Below, piece by piece: positions 50,744-60,050 of a DNA stretch of 64,000 bases. Positions within the stretch are counted from its first letter, which is position 1; the number at the start of each line of letters is the position of its first letter. Source of the DNA: Candidatus Bathycorpusculum acetigenes. Lineage in GTDB: Archaea; Thermoproteota; Bathyarchaeia; Bathyarchaeales; Bathycorpusculaceae. The stretch spans positions 81,996 to 145,995 of the forward strand of contig WQVG01000002.1 in NCBI GenBank assembly GCA_009781675.1, written 5' to 3'. The notes beneath the pieces are model-generated. The model searched no databases and was not told the origin of the DNA. It worked only from the letters and a program-made list of their open reading frames with translations. A program made the translations under genes and the position numbers.

Positions 50744-53611
50744 TTAAGGTGTGTGAAGTATTTTTTTTAAAAACAATCCCGTATAAGATGTTTCGTTTAA
50801 GGCCACCTCTTCGGGTGTTCCTTGGGCCAAAAGTTGCCCACCGGCTGCACCACCCTCTGGACCCAAATCGATAAGCTGGTCACAGCTTTTTATGACATCG
50901 AGATTGTGTTCTATGATGTAGACTGTGTTGCCGTTATCGACAAGACGGTTAAGGACACTGATGAGGCGCTTGGTGTCGTCGAAGTGCAAACCCGTGGTGG
51001 GTTCATCGAGCATGTAGATGACGTGGCCTGATTTGTGTTTGCTGAGTTCGCGGGTGATTTTGATACGTTGGCTCTCTCCGCCGCTGAGTTGCGTGCTACT
51101 TTGCCCCAGTTTGATGTAGCCTAAGCCGACGTCGAGAAGAGTTTGGAGTTTGCGGTGTACCTGTGGGGTGTTCTCAAAGAATTTTGCGGCTTCCTCCACG
51201 GTCATGTCAAGTACCTCGGCGATGTTTTTGCCCTTGTACTGCACTGCGAGGGTTTCTTTGTTGTAGCGTTTGCCCTTGCATTCGCTACATTGTACATACA
51301 CATCGGGTAAAAAGTTCATCTCTATGCGTAGGACGCCGTCGCCTTGGCAGGTTTCGCATCTGCCGCCTTTGACGTTGAAGCTGAAACGGCCTTCTTTGTA
51401 GCCGCGAGCTTTTGCTTCTTTGGTGGCGGCAAATATGCGGCGGATTTCGTCAAAGAGTTTGGTGTAGGTTGCGGGGTTACTTCGGGGGGTTCTGCCGATG
51501 GGGTCTTGGTCGATAACGATGACGTTGCGTATGGTTTCTGGAACTTGGAGACGGACGTGTTTTCCGACTTTGTCCACTTGTTCTCCAAACAGCTGTTTGA
51601 GTGCTGGGATGATTGTTAGGTTCATAAGGGTACTTTTGCCTGAACCTGAAACGCCTGTGATTCCACAGAGCACGCCTAAAGGTAGGTTTACGCTGAGGTG
51701 TTTTAGGTTGTTTTCAGATGCACCCTTTACGGTGATGCTGCCAGTGGGTTTGCGACGTTCTTGGGGAACTGCGATTTTGAGTTTTCCTGAGAGGTATTGG
51801 CCTGTTAGGCTACGGGGATTTTGCATCACCAACTCTGGGGGTCCTTCTGCGACGATGTGTCCACCATGCACCCCTGCACCAGGTCCCATGTCCACAATGT
51901 AGTCGGCGTGCCGCATGGTGTCTTCGTCGTGTTCTACTACGATTAGGGTGTTACCTAAGTCGCGGAGTCTTGCTAGGGTGTTGATGAGTTTGGCATTGTC
52001 GCGTTGGTGTAGACCGATGCTGGGTTCGTCAAGAATGTAGAGGACACCCACGAGGTTGCTGCCGATTTGTGTGGCAAGGCGTATGCGTTGTGCTTCTCCG
52101 CCGGATAATGTTTTTGCGGCTCGTGAAAGTGAGAGGTAGCCTAACCCGACGTTTTTGAGAAAACCTAATCGCTCGTTGATTTCTTTTAGCACCTGCTTGG
52201 CTATAGAGAGGTCCTTTTCGTTGAGTTTAGGTGGTAGATCATGGAAGAAATCCACGGACTCTTCAATTGAGAGATCGGTGATGTCAATGATGCTTTTTTC
52301 TAGGATCTGCACGGCCAATACGACGGGCTGGAGTTTTTTACCGTGGCATGCGTTACAAGGGCGGCTAGTCATGAATTTTTCTATATCTACTTTGCGCCAT
52401 TCGCTCTCAGTTTGGCGGTAGAGACGCATGGTTTGCGGAATGACGCCTTCCCAGCCGTCTTTCATCGACATGTTAGCACCATTGGACCAGTTGGCATTGA
52501 TGGGTTCGCGGTCGCCGTAGAGCAGGACTTTAAGTTGTTGTTCAGTGAAATTTTTGATGGGTGTGAAGACGTCAAAGCCGTGTTTTCTTCCCACAGCGGC
52601 AAGTTGTTGCGCCCGCCAGCTGAGATCCATAGTGCTCTTGTAGATGGCTAAGGCGCCGTCCATGATGGAGAGGTTTTTATCAGGGATAACTTTGTCTTCA
52701 GTTACCTCAGTGATTTCGCCTAAGCCATGACATATAGAGCAAGCACCAAATGGTGAGTTAAAACTGAACATGCGGGGTTCGAGACTTTCAAACACGATTT
52801 CAGGGTGATTGGGACAAGCGCCAAAGGTGCTATACATGGTTTCGCCTTCGAAGCGTTCCAGTTCCTTTTTCTTTCCGGCGTCTGTATTGGCGGCATCGAT
52901 TATTATCATGGTACCTTTACCGGTTTTAAGTGCTCCTTCAACGGCTTCAGCGAGGCGACTACGTTCCTCGTCTTCGATGGTAACGGTGTCTATGACGGCT
53001 TCGATCCAGTGTTTTTCGTAACGCACCAGTTTAAGCTCTTCTTTTATGTGATCGACTTCGTAGATTTTTTGGTCTACACGGATTTTGGTGTAGCCTTCTT
53101 TTTTGAGGTCGTCAAAAATGGATTCGTGGGTACCTTTCATGCCGCGGATAATTGGTGCTAGAAAGGTGAGTGGTTTGCCTTTTTCTGCCATGATAAGGCT
53201 TGTGATATTTTCAGGGCTTTGGGGATGAATCGAGCTACCGCATTTGGGACAGTGGTGGGTACCTATGCGGGCAAATAACAGACGGAGGTAGTCATAGATT
53301 TCGGTGACGGTGCCAACTGTGCTACGGGGGTTTTTGCTGGTGCTTTTCTGTTCGATAGAAATAGCAGGTGATAAGCCTTCGATGCTGTCTACGTCGGGTT
53401 TATCCATTAAACCTAAAAATTGGCGTGCATAAGCAGAGAGACTCTCTACATAGCGGCGTTGGCCCTCTGCGTATATTGTATCAAATGCCAAGGTGGATTT
53501 TCCAGAGCCGGAGAGTCCTGTTATGACTATGAGTTTGTTGCGGGGCAACTCTAGATCGATGTTTTTGAGGTTGTGCTCTCGGGCACCTTTAACTGAAATG
53601 TTATCGCGCAT
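50744..53611 (-). CDS. uvrA: Excinuclease ABC subunit A (UvrA)
   Basis: UvrA is the dimeric damage sensor that loads UvrB. It has two ABC modules: the first Walker [15 protein letters not shown] near the N-terminus and signature [12 protein letters not shown]; the second [12 protein letters not shown] and [10 protein letters not shown]. The zinc modules are visible as [18 protein letters not shown] and CETCQGDG ... CSECKGKRY. At 955 aa it is full length. Lateral transfer from bacteria is the accepted origin of archaeal uvr genes; high GC in third positions compared with the CRISPR region is seen. The gap to uvrB is 79 bases. Confidence 0.98.
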   Translation of the reverse strand: MRDNISVKGAREHNLKNIDLELPRNKLIVITGLSGSGKSTLAFDTIYAEGQRRYVESLSAYARQFLGLMDKPDVDSIEGLSPAISIEQKSTSKNPRSTVGTVTEIYDYLRLLFARIGTHHCPKCGSSIHPQSPENITSLIMAEKGKPLTFLAPIIRGMKGTHESIFDDLKKEGYTKIRVDQKIYEVDHIKEELKLVRYEKHWIEAVIDTVTIEDEERSRLAEAVEGALKTGKGTMIIIDAANTDAGKKKELERFEGETMYSTFGACPNHPEIVFESLEPRMFSFNSPFGACSICHGLGEITEVTEDKVIPDKNLSIMDGALAIYKSTMDLSWRAQQLAAVGRKHGFDVFTPIKNFTEQQLKVLLYGDREPINANWSNGANMSMKDGWEGVIPQTMRLYRQTESEWRKVDIEKFMTSRPCNACHGKKLQPVVLAVQILEKSIIDITDLSIEESVDFFHDLPPKLNEKDLSIAKQVLKEINERLGFLKNVGLGYLSLSRAAKTLSGGEAQRIRLATQIGSNLVGVLYILDEPSIGLHQRDNAKLINTLARLRDLGNTLIVVEHDEDTMRHADYIVDMGPGAGVHGGHIVAEGPPELVMQNPRSLTGQYLSGKLKIAVPQERRKPTGSITVKGASENNLKHLSVNLPLGVLCGITGVSGSGKSTLMNLTIIPALKQLFGEQVDKVGKHVRLQVPETIRNVIVIDQDPIGRTPRSNPATYTKLFDEIRRIFAATKEAKARGYKEGRFSFNVKGGRCETCQGDGVLRIEMNFLPDVYVQCSECKGKRYNKETLAVQYKGKNIAEVLDMTVEEAAKFFENTPQVHRKLQTLLDVGLGYIKLGQSSTQLSGGESQRIKITRELSKHKSGHVIYMLDEPTTGLHFDDTKRLISVLNRLVDNGNTVYIIEHNLDVIKSCDQLIDLGPEGGAAGGQLLAQGTPEEVALNETSYTGLFLKKILHTP

Positions 53612-53690
53612 GTTTCTTGCCTTCCGCTTGATTTTTGTAGAGTTTATCTTGTTTTAGTTCGAGGGATTAGAACCTTATTGCAACAAACTT

Positions 53691-55649
53691 CTAAATTTCG
53701 GGGTTAGAAGCTGCTTTTTCTATCTTTTGGGCGAGGGCCTTCTGTAATTCTGCAATTGCGTCTCGGAGGGCGATGGCTTTTTCGAATTCTAGTTTTTCAG
53801 CGGCTTCGCGCATTTTAGCATCTAATTCGACGATTTGGCGTTGGATATCAGATTTGGCGAGGTGTTTTGTGCCTTTGATGGTGCTTTCTTTGATAGTAAC
53901 TGCTTTGATAATGGTTTTGGGTGTGATGCCGTATTGTTGGTTGTATCGTTTTTGGAAGCTACGGCGGTAGTAGGTGAGCTCCATTGCGCGTTTGATGCTT
54001 TGGGTTTGGATGTCGGCGTAGAGGGTGACTTTACCGTTGATGTTTCGGGCGGCTCTGCCTATAGTCTGTATGAGGCTACGTTCGTCGCGGAGAAAGCCTT
54101 CTTTGTCGGCATCTAGGATGAATATTGTTGCGACTTCGGGTATATCTAGGCCTTCGCGGAGCAGGTTTATGCCGACAAGTATGTCGTATTCGCCGACTCG
54201 GAGTTGCCGTACTAACTCGATACGGTCAAGGCTCTCGATTTCACTGTGCATATATCGCACGCGGAAACCTTCTTTGACGAGGTAATCTGTCAAGTCTTCT
54301 GCCATACGCTTGGTTAAGGTTGTTATTAGGACGCGGTCTCCACGTGTGATCGTCTTTTTTGCTTCGGCCATCAGATGTTGCATTTGGCCTTCGATTGGAT
54401 GCATCTCCACCTCGGGATCTAGTAGGCCGGTGGGTCGCGTGATTAATTCGACTGGTGATCCGCTTTTTTCCAGTTCGTATTCGGCGGGGGTTGCGGATAC
54501 AAAGAGGACACGGTGCATTTTGTGTTCGAATTCGTTAAACTTGAGAGGCCGATTATCTAGTGCGCTTGGGAGCCGGAAGCCAAAGTCTACGAGGTTTTTT
54601 TTGCGGCTGTAGTCGCCGTTGTACATGCCTCTTGCTTGAGGGATTGTTTGGTGGCTTTCGTCGACGATGAGTAGAAAATCTTTTGGGAAGTAGTCGATCA
54701 ATGTAAATGGGGGCGCGCCGGATTGGCGTCCGTCGAAGTGGCGGCTATAGTTTTCCATCCCTGAGCAGAACCCAATTTCGCGAATCATTTCCAGATCATA
54801 GTTTGTCCGTTGTTTTAGCCGTTGAGCTTCAAGGGGGGGTAACACCTTTAGCCGCTGTTCGAGCTCCTGTTGGATGTGTTCTATTGCCAGAGCGTGTTTT
54901 TCTTCAGGAACTACGTACTGTCTTGCGGGGTAGAGAGTAAGGCGGTCAAGGGTGTTTTGGATGTTGCCTGTTATTCGGTGGACTTCTTTGATTTTAGAAA
55001 TTGTATTGGCAGCTATTTCGACTCTGATGATGTCGTTTTCGTAGGATGGCACTATATCGACTGTGTCACCTCGGACACGGAACCTGCCTGGTTCAAGTAC
55101 CTGGTCATTTCGTTCATACTGCATATCCACCAATGAGTGGATAAGCTGGGTTCGGCTCATGTGGGCACCTGTTTCGAGCTGGATAGCCATGGTGCGGAAG
55201 TCATCGGGGTTACCTAAGCTGTAGATGCAACTAATTGAAGCCACAATGATTGTGTCGTTTCGGCTGACGATACTTGAGACGGCGTGCATACGCATCTTTT
55301 CGATTTCATCGTTGACAGTGCTATCCTTTTCGATGTACATATCCTGTGCCGGCATATACGATTCAGGTTGATAGAAATCATAGAATGATATGAAATATTC
55401 TACACGGTTATGCGGGAAGAGCTCTTTGAGTTCACCATAAAGCTGTGCCGCTAGGATTTTGTTGTGCGCCAAAATCAAAGTAGGCTTCTGTAATCTGCTG
55501 ATGAGGTTTGCCATAACAAAGGTTTTACCGCTACCGGTTATACCCAGAAGCGTCTGCTTATCTTTGACTTTAAAATTTGCCTCTAACTGCTCGATAGCGG
55601 TCTGTTGCCCGGGAGAAATCGTGTATGGCGAAACAAGTTCAAACTGCAC
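53691..55649 (-). CDS. uvrB: Excinuclease ABC subunit B (UvrB)
   Basis: UvrB verifies the damage with its beta hairpin and recruits UvrC. The 652-aa protein has Walker A LLGITGSGKTFVMAN, the hairpin YYQPESYMPAQDMYIEKDS, DESHQTIPQ, LFVSATPAEYE, VGINLLREGLDIPE and IGRAARNINGKV, and a C-terminal UVR motif (AAEKLEFEKAIALRDAIAEL) that contacts UvrC. Full length, all helicase motifs intact. First gene of the uvrBAC group on the minus strand. No SOS-type operator is seen, as expected in an archaeon. Confidence 0.98.
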   Translation of the reverse strand: MQFELVSPYTISPGQQTAIEQLEANFKVKDKQTLLGITGSGKTFVMANLISRLQKPTLILAHNKILAAQLYGELKELFPHNRVEYFISFYDFYQPESYMPAQDMYIEKDSTVNDEIEKMRMHAVSSIVSRNDTIIVASISCIYSLGNPDDFRTMAIQLETGAHMSRTQLIHSLVDMQYERNDQVLEPGRFRVRGDTVDIVPSYENDIIRVEIAANTISKIKEVHRITGNIQNTLDRLTLYPARQYVVPEEKHALAIEHIQQELEQRLKVLPPLEAQRLKQRTNYDLEMIREIGFCSGMENYSRHFDGRQSGAPPFTLIDYFPKDFLLIVDESHQTIPQARGMYNGDYSRKKNLVDFGFRLPSALDNRPLKFNEFEHKMHRVLFVSATPAEYELEKSGSPVELITRPTGLLDPEVEMHPIEGQMQHLMAEAKKTITRGDRVLITTLTKRMAEDLTDYLVKEGFRVRYMHSEIESLDRIELVRQLRVGEYDILVGINLLREGLDIPEVATIFILDADKEGFLRDERSLIQTIGRAARNINGKVTLYADIQTQSIKRAMELTYYRRSFQKRYNQQYGITPKTIIKAVTIKESTIKGTKHLAKSDIQRQIVELDAKMREAAEKLEFEKAIALRDAIAELQKALAQKIEKAASNPEI

Positions 55650-56043
55650 TTTCTACTTCCCTACAAACGACAATGACCCAGGTGTTTGAACTAATAAGTT
55701 TTGTCTATAAACTACGCAAATTTATGCGCTACATAAATGAATAAAAAAGAGACAAGCCACCTACAACATAGTCTCGATGCTTCTGCAAGGTAACCAACAA
55801 AATTCTAATAGAACGCGAGTCACTACATGAAGGAAAATTTAGGCCTTAGGTTGCCAAAAACCACTCGCCGCAAATAACATTCAAATAACTTTATCGAGGT
55901 GGGTTGCCCCACAACCCTTGAGCAGGTTCAAACCATCAACCGCTATAAACTGCAACTAAACAAGAATCGTTCCAATTTTTCTATGGGTTAGGCAACAAGT
56001 AGTGTTTGGTGATAGAAAATAGATGGGCTCTAAAAATGAGCGT
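55650..56043. other. Intergenic region between ssb and uvrB with a stable hairpin
   Basis: These 394 bases should contain the uvrB promoter near 55680-55740. A perfect 6-bp hairpin lies at 55901-55917 (GGGTTG, loop CCCCA, CAACCC), followed by GGTTCAAACC at 55926-55935. This local GC-rich island in AT-rich sequence could be part of a small RNA, but no tRNA or known ncRNA fold fits. No reading frame is convincing. Confidence 0.45.
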
Positions 56044-56337
56044 TTAGGAAACGGTAAGTTTACCGAATTTGCCAACGTTAAGCTGTGTCTCACCTTTGAA
56101 ACTGGTTACGTAGCCGTTTTCGACCTTAATGTTGTCGCCTACGTTTACCTGTTCGATCTGTTCGTTCCACAGCGTTAACTTTATGCTACCGGATTCGTCT
56201 GCTAGGACGGCGTCAACTATCCGGTAAGTTTCATCTTTGAATCGTGATTTGACTTCTCGCGGGTCACCTTTCTCGACGATTTTGCCTTCTACGTCAACCC
56301 GTTTCATTCCATCGACTAAGTCTTTTATATCAACCAA
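56044..56337 (-). CDS. Single-stranded DNA-binding protein, single OB fold
   Basis: The 97-aa protein is a short SSB of the Sulfolobus type: an OB fold with RVDVEGKIVEKGDPREV, YRIVDAVLADESGSIKLTLW, IKVENGYVTSFKGETQLNVGKFGKL. The aromatic residues (Trp and Phe/Tyr) that stack with bases are present. Unlike the Sulfolobus protein it lacks a long acidic C-terminal tail. It protects ssDNA in replication and repair. It is a single gene; the reading frame starts at ATG 56337. Confidence 0.9.
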   Translation of the reverse strand: MVDIKDLVDGMKRVDVEGKIVEKGDPREVKSRFKDETYRIVDAVLADESGSIKLTLWNEQIEQVNVGDNIKVENGYVTSFKGETQLNVGKFGKLTVS

Positions 56338-56443
56338 CTTACTTCACTTCTAGCTGTTCGCTTAACGCTTTTTCTTCTTTGTTCGATATAAATCTTGCCC
56401 AATAGTTAACGGATACAAAAGAAGATAAGAAAAGGTTTAGCGT

Positions 56444-57799
56444 TTAGACAACGCCAATAAGGATCCATAGCACTATAAGAGTAATGCCGACGCTTGCAGC
56501 AGAGATGAGAACGCATTTTATAGTGGAGAATTTCGATTTAGGTTCTTGAACTGCAGTTTCTACTGTTGGAGATGTCGGTGGTTCAGTCGATGATATGGGT
56601 GACGGTTCTGAGTTAAGTGCTTTGATAGCAAAGGTTCCCATCGCGACCAGCCAAATGTAGGATGCTACAAACATGGCTGTGATGATGCCACGGAAAGCAA
56701 CCAGCGATGCATCTATTGCGGCTATGCTTGCCTGTGACTGCTGAAGAAGCGCTGGAACGGCATTTGCTGGATAGTACAATGCACCAAGAGGATCAAAGAG
56801 AGTACCAAACGACACATCAAAGGGATAGTAAACGACAGGTATGGTAGCTGTTGCAATTATGTTGATTGCGGCTCGTATAACCATAACCATCAGGGCAAAG
56901 CCCATTGCAATAAAGAGAGGTTTCCATAGAACTGCACCTTTTAGGGCTTTGCAAAACAGATAGATAAGCCCACTTAGAAGTAGCCATGTGAAGAGAAATT
57001 GTAGAGTATACACTTGTAAAAACTGTGCAAATATACCCACACTGTTGTATTCCAACGGAGTCACATATAAACCGCGGAAGAACAAAGCACCTATACGGAT
57101 CGTTATGTTTTGACTATCTGGATAGTCAAACTGAAGCGACAAAGCGGTTATGTTGTTCCACTGGGGATTGCCGGTTTCACGCCAGTCTTTTGCGTCGGGT
57201 CCTAAGGGGATAGTTAAGTTACCCCATTGGTTGATAGCTGAAGCATCAACTAAATCGCTTGTTAGGTCATAGGTGAAATAGTTGCTGTCGCTAAGTGAGT
57301 AGAGAGTTAAAGTGGCGTTTTGAGGTGCAGATTGAGGCTGAACCAGCTTTGCGTTTAGGGTGAGGTTTTGGAAACCGTTTTCGCCACAGTCCACATTGGT
57401 TGTGTTAAATAGCGTTGCCGATAGGGTATTGCTATCTATGGCATCCATCTGGAGGCTAAAGTTTCCAAAAAGCGGATAGTAAGCCAAGGGATCAGTTGGG
57501 GAACGCATCAGGTTAGCTATGAAAACTGTATTGTTATAGTAATCGTTAAAGTTGTTGGTTAAATTCACGTTTGAAGCCGCCGTCCAACTGGTGGCGTTTG
57601 TGAATGTCTGAATTAAGCCGCTGATGGGCTGAGTCTGTTCCAACTCGATTTTGCTAAATTGACCAAAAACGTAACCAACTTGTAGGCCTAAAAAGAGAAG
57701 CAAAACTATGAATGCACCAAGATACTTTGGGTTTGCAATGACACGCTTGAATGCTTTACGTGGTGCATATAGAACTTCTATGAGATCATTGAGAATCAA
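56444..57799 (-). CDS. Yip1-like polytopic membrane protein
   Basis: The 451-aa protein starts LIEVLYAPRKAFKRVIANPKYLG, the motif before the first helix of Yip1-family membrane proteins. One helix near 30-50 is followed by a 210-residue extracellular beta-rich domain, then four helices (FLFTWLLLSGLIYLFC, FIAMGFALMVMVIRA, GIITAMFVASYIWLVAM, CVLISAASVGITLIVLWIL) with a Pro/Ser/Thr linker before the last. The start is TTG at 57799 with GAGG 9 nt upstream. Role unknown. Confidence 0.7.
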   Translation of the reverse strand: MILNDLIEVLYAPRKAFKRVIANPKYLGAFIVLLLFLGLQVGYVFGQFSKIELEQTQPISGLIQTFTNATSWTAASNVNLTNNFNDYYNNTVFIANLMRSPTDPLAYYPLFGNFSLQMDAIDSNTLSATLFNTTNVDCGENGFQNLTLNAKLVQPQSAPQNATLTLYSLSDSNYFTYDLTSDLVDASAINQWGNLTIPLGPDAKDWRETGNPQWNNITALSLQFDYPDSQNITIRIGALFFRGLYVTPLEYNSVGIFAQFLQVYTLQFLFTWLLLSGLIYLFCKALKGAVLWKPLFIAMGFALMVMVIRAAINIIATATIPVVYYPFDVSFGTLFDPLGALYYPANAVPALLQQSQASIAAIDASLVAFRGIITAMFVASYIWLVAMGTFAIKALNSEPSPISSTEPPTSPTVETAVQEPKSKFSTIKCVLISAASVGITLIVLWILIGVV

Positions 57800-58425
57800 G
57801 CTTTCGTTTCCTCACTATTTGAAAACAACAGGGTATTATTAAGTGTTGTTCACATCGCATTCAAACCAAAACGGCGATAACTAACCGAAACTAAAATTAT
57901 AAACAGGCCACAGACGCCGAGGAAGGACTAAATTTATACTTTTTGAAGTGAATCAATAAGGCACTAACTGTAACTGCTAAGGTCAGAGCGATGGCGATGA
58001 TGATAATTATTTTTGTAATTGCTGAAGAACCATCGGGAATGGAGAAGATTGCTTGTGCAGGCATCGGATAGGGGTAGTTTTCGATGAAAGTAGATATGGG
58101 ATGTGTGAGAGGTTCAGGGTTCCATTCGCCTATACTGATAGGCCCTTGCTATAGTAAGCGCTGAATAAATGTTTTAGAGCAGAAATAATTAAATGAAAAG
58201 TGGACTCGGTAGCGGAAAAAGCACTCACAAGCCTCCAGCTTAAATTTCCCCGCCTTTGGCCTCAGCGTACCTCGATATCCTCATTGTCCAAAGCCTATAG
58301 AAATAGACAAGCTTATTTGGGTTTAGTTTCTACTGCCCTTTGAATCCTTTTTCCGTCGAACCAGCAGACACTACATAATGTTCATATCACAATCTGTCTA
58401 ATTTTAGGTTTAATGAGGACAATGC
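57800..58425. other. Intergenic region with a membrane-anchor gene remnant
   Basis: The region lies between the Yip1-like gene and a plus-strand membrane protein gene. It contains a minus-strand fragment at 57897-58148 that encodes the C-terminus of a membrane-anchored protein without an upstream part. The remainder, 58149-58425, holds no gene and should include the plus-strand promoter. Confidence 0.5.
57897..58148 (-). pseudogene. Remnant of a secreted, membrane-anchored protein gene
   Basis: On the minus strand an open frame of 83 codons begins right after a stop at 58151-58149 and has no proper start. It encodes GEWNPEPLTHPISTFIENYPYP, a short spacer, a hydrophobic helix (ITKIIIIIAIALTLAVTV) and a basic tail HFKKYK, the typical C-terminal anchor of archaeal surface proteins. 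The extracellular part is missing, so this looks like the last piece of a decayed gene. Confidence 0.45.
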
Positions 58426-59118
58426 ATGAAACGGGTCTGGATAATCTGTAAAAAAATTTTCAGTTTAACCCTGATCTTTAATGCCCTTCTAACCATAGCC
58501 TGTACAGTCAGTATCCTCTCAAGTGCCTACTGGATTTATCCCGGTTGGAAACCCTTCAGTCCCTACCTTACCGATGTTAATGTATTTTGGGTCGTCATCG
58601 CGGCAGCCACTCTAAACGTTTTTCCAAGCGCACTTTTGGGTAGAAAACTACACACCGGCAGATTTCTTTTTCACCACTACGTCTACGGTTTTCTCGTCTT
58701 AGCAGTTGCCGCCATCTACATCACGGTTTTTACGCCGGCATCTTTGGGCACGATCTTTTTAGTCAACAATACTGCGGTGTCGGTGAATGCAGGCCGGTTT
58801 CTTCTGCTGGGTGGTTTAACGTTGTTACTTGATGATCTGCCCGATGTCTCCAAGCATATAGAAACAGCACTTAATCGAATAAAATCCGGAGCATTCCATG
58901 TCAGAAAACTCATTACTATCGCTCAAATCGTGACAGGGAGCTGCGCGTTGTATCTGTTTGTCGCAATCTGCGTTGCCATGACTCAGGTGTCGGAGTGGGT
59001 GACATTAGCCAACTTTATCCTAATCATTACTGTGTTTATCACAGCAGTCACCTCATTTGTCTTTGTGAAAAGAAAAGCCTGGGATAATATTATGGACAAA
59101 CAAGAAAGCAAACATTAA
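58426..59118 (+). CDS. Integral membrane protein of unknown function
   Basis: The 230-aa protein has about six hydrophobic segments: SLTLIFNALLTIACTVSIL, VFWVVIAAATLNVFPSAL, YVYGFLVLAVAAIYITVF, FLLLGGLTLLLDDL, CALYLFVAICVAMT and NFILIITVFITAVTSFVF. A conserved-looking RKLHTGRFLFHHYVYG loop has His-His and the DDLPDVSKHIE loop is acidic; together these could bind a metal or lipid head group. I do not recognise the family. It is single, on the plus strand. Confidence 0.65.
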   Translation: MKRVWIICKKIFSLTLIFNALLTIACTVSILSSAYWIYPGWKPFSPYLTDVNVFWVVIAAATLNVFPSALLGRKLHTGRFLFHHYVYGFLVLAVAAIYITVFTPASLGTIFLVNNTAVSVNAGRFLLLGGLTLLLDDLPDVSKHIETALNRIKSGAFHVRKLITIAQIVTGSCALYLFVAICVAMTQVSEWVTLANFILIITVFITAVTSFVFVKRKAWDNIMDKQESKH

Positions 59119-59147
59119 CAGTAGGTTTATCGGAGCAAAAAGGGGTG

Positions 59148-60050
59148 TTATGGGGGGATGACGCCCATGCGGCTACATTCTTCTTTTAGGCTGTCTCGGA
59201 TTTGCTTGAGGCTTAAGCGCTTTTGTACGTATTCGTCGCCATCGATTTTATCTGTACGCAGATCACTGTCTAGCTGAGCCATCTGTGCGTTAATTTCCAC
59301 GATACGCGCTTTAATCTGATCCACATAAGAAACAGCAGCTTTTTCTTGCCCGATAACTTCTGAGGGTGCCAAAGCAGTTTTTATAATACCATCTTCAATA
59401 CGCAAAATTCGACTAGATACACGGGCAACGCTTGGGTCATGAGTGACCATAATGATTGTCTTGCCCAGCTCCTGATTGATCTTGACAAGATGTTCTGCGA
59501 TGATTCGAGCATTAGCAGTGTCTAATTCACCAGTAGGCTCATCTGCTAAAAGAACCGGCGCATCGTTAGCAAGCGCAGAAGCTATAGCAATTCTTTGCTG
59601 CTCACCACCACTGAGCTCCTCAGGTTTATGGTCAGCTCGGGTTTCTAATCCGACGATGTTTAAGAGATCCTGCACACGTTGTTTACGTTTATTGCGCTTG
59701 ACACCTGAAGCTACCATGGAGAATTCAATATTTTCCTGGGCCGTGAGAGTAGGGATGAGATTGAGGTTTTGGAAGATGTGTCCAACCATTTTTCTGCGGA
59801 AATCGACAAGTTGCCGCACGGAAAGACTAGTAACAGCTTTCTCTCCCACGGTGACTGTACCAGCAGTAGCTTTATCGAGACCGCCGATGATGTTTAAGAG
59901 GGTAGATTTACCACTGCCACTGGGGCCGATGATAGAGACAAGTTCACCTGAGGATATTTCAAGATTTAAACCCCTCAGAGCTTGCACTTCAATTTTCCCA
60001 GTGTAGTGGATTTTAACTAGATCTCTTACTTTTACGTTTAATCCGCTCAT
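59148..60050 (-). CDS. ABC transporter ATPase, MacB/LolD type
   Basis: The ATPase has Walker [39 protein letters not shown], signature LSGGEQQRIAIA and Walker B VLLADEPTGELD with MVTHDP. This pattern is typical of the MacB/LolD/FtsE group, which powers lipoprotein, peptide or septum-related machines rather than nutrient import. After residue 220 a coiled extension (QIKARIVEINAQMAQLD) and a short terminal helical domain (YVQKRLSLKQIRDSLKEE) are added. It overlaps the permease gene by 4 bases and is translated after it. Confidence 0.95.
   Translation of the reverse strand: MSGLNVKVRDLVKIHYTGKIEVQALRGLNLEISSGELVSIIGPSGSGKSTLLNIIGGLDKATAGTVTVGEKAVTSLSVRQLVDFRRKMVGHIFQNLNLIPTLTAQENIEFSMVASGVKRNKRKQRVQDLLNIVGLETRADHKPEELSGGEQQRIAIASALANDAPVLLADEPTGELDTANARIIAEHLVKINQELGKTIIMVTHDPSVARVSSRILRIEDGIIKTALAPSEVIGQEKAAVSYVDQIKARIVEINAQMAQLDSDLRTDKIDGDEYVQKRLSLKQIRDSLKEECSRMGVIPP

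Noticed and set aside
50822..53161. Several plus-strand ORFs of 70-130 codons inside uvrA
   Set aside because: They lie antisense in a strongly conserved gene with biased third positions; shadows.
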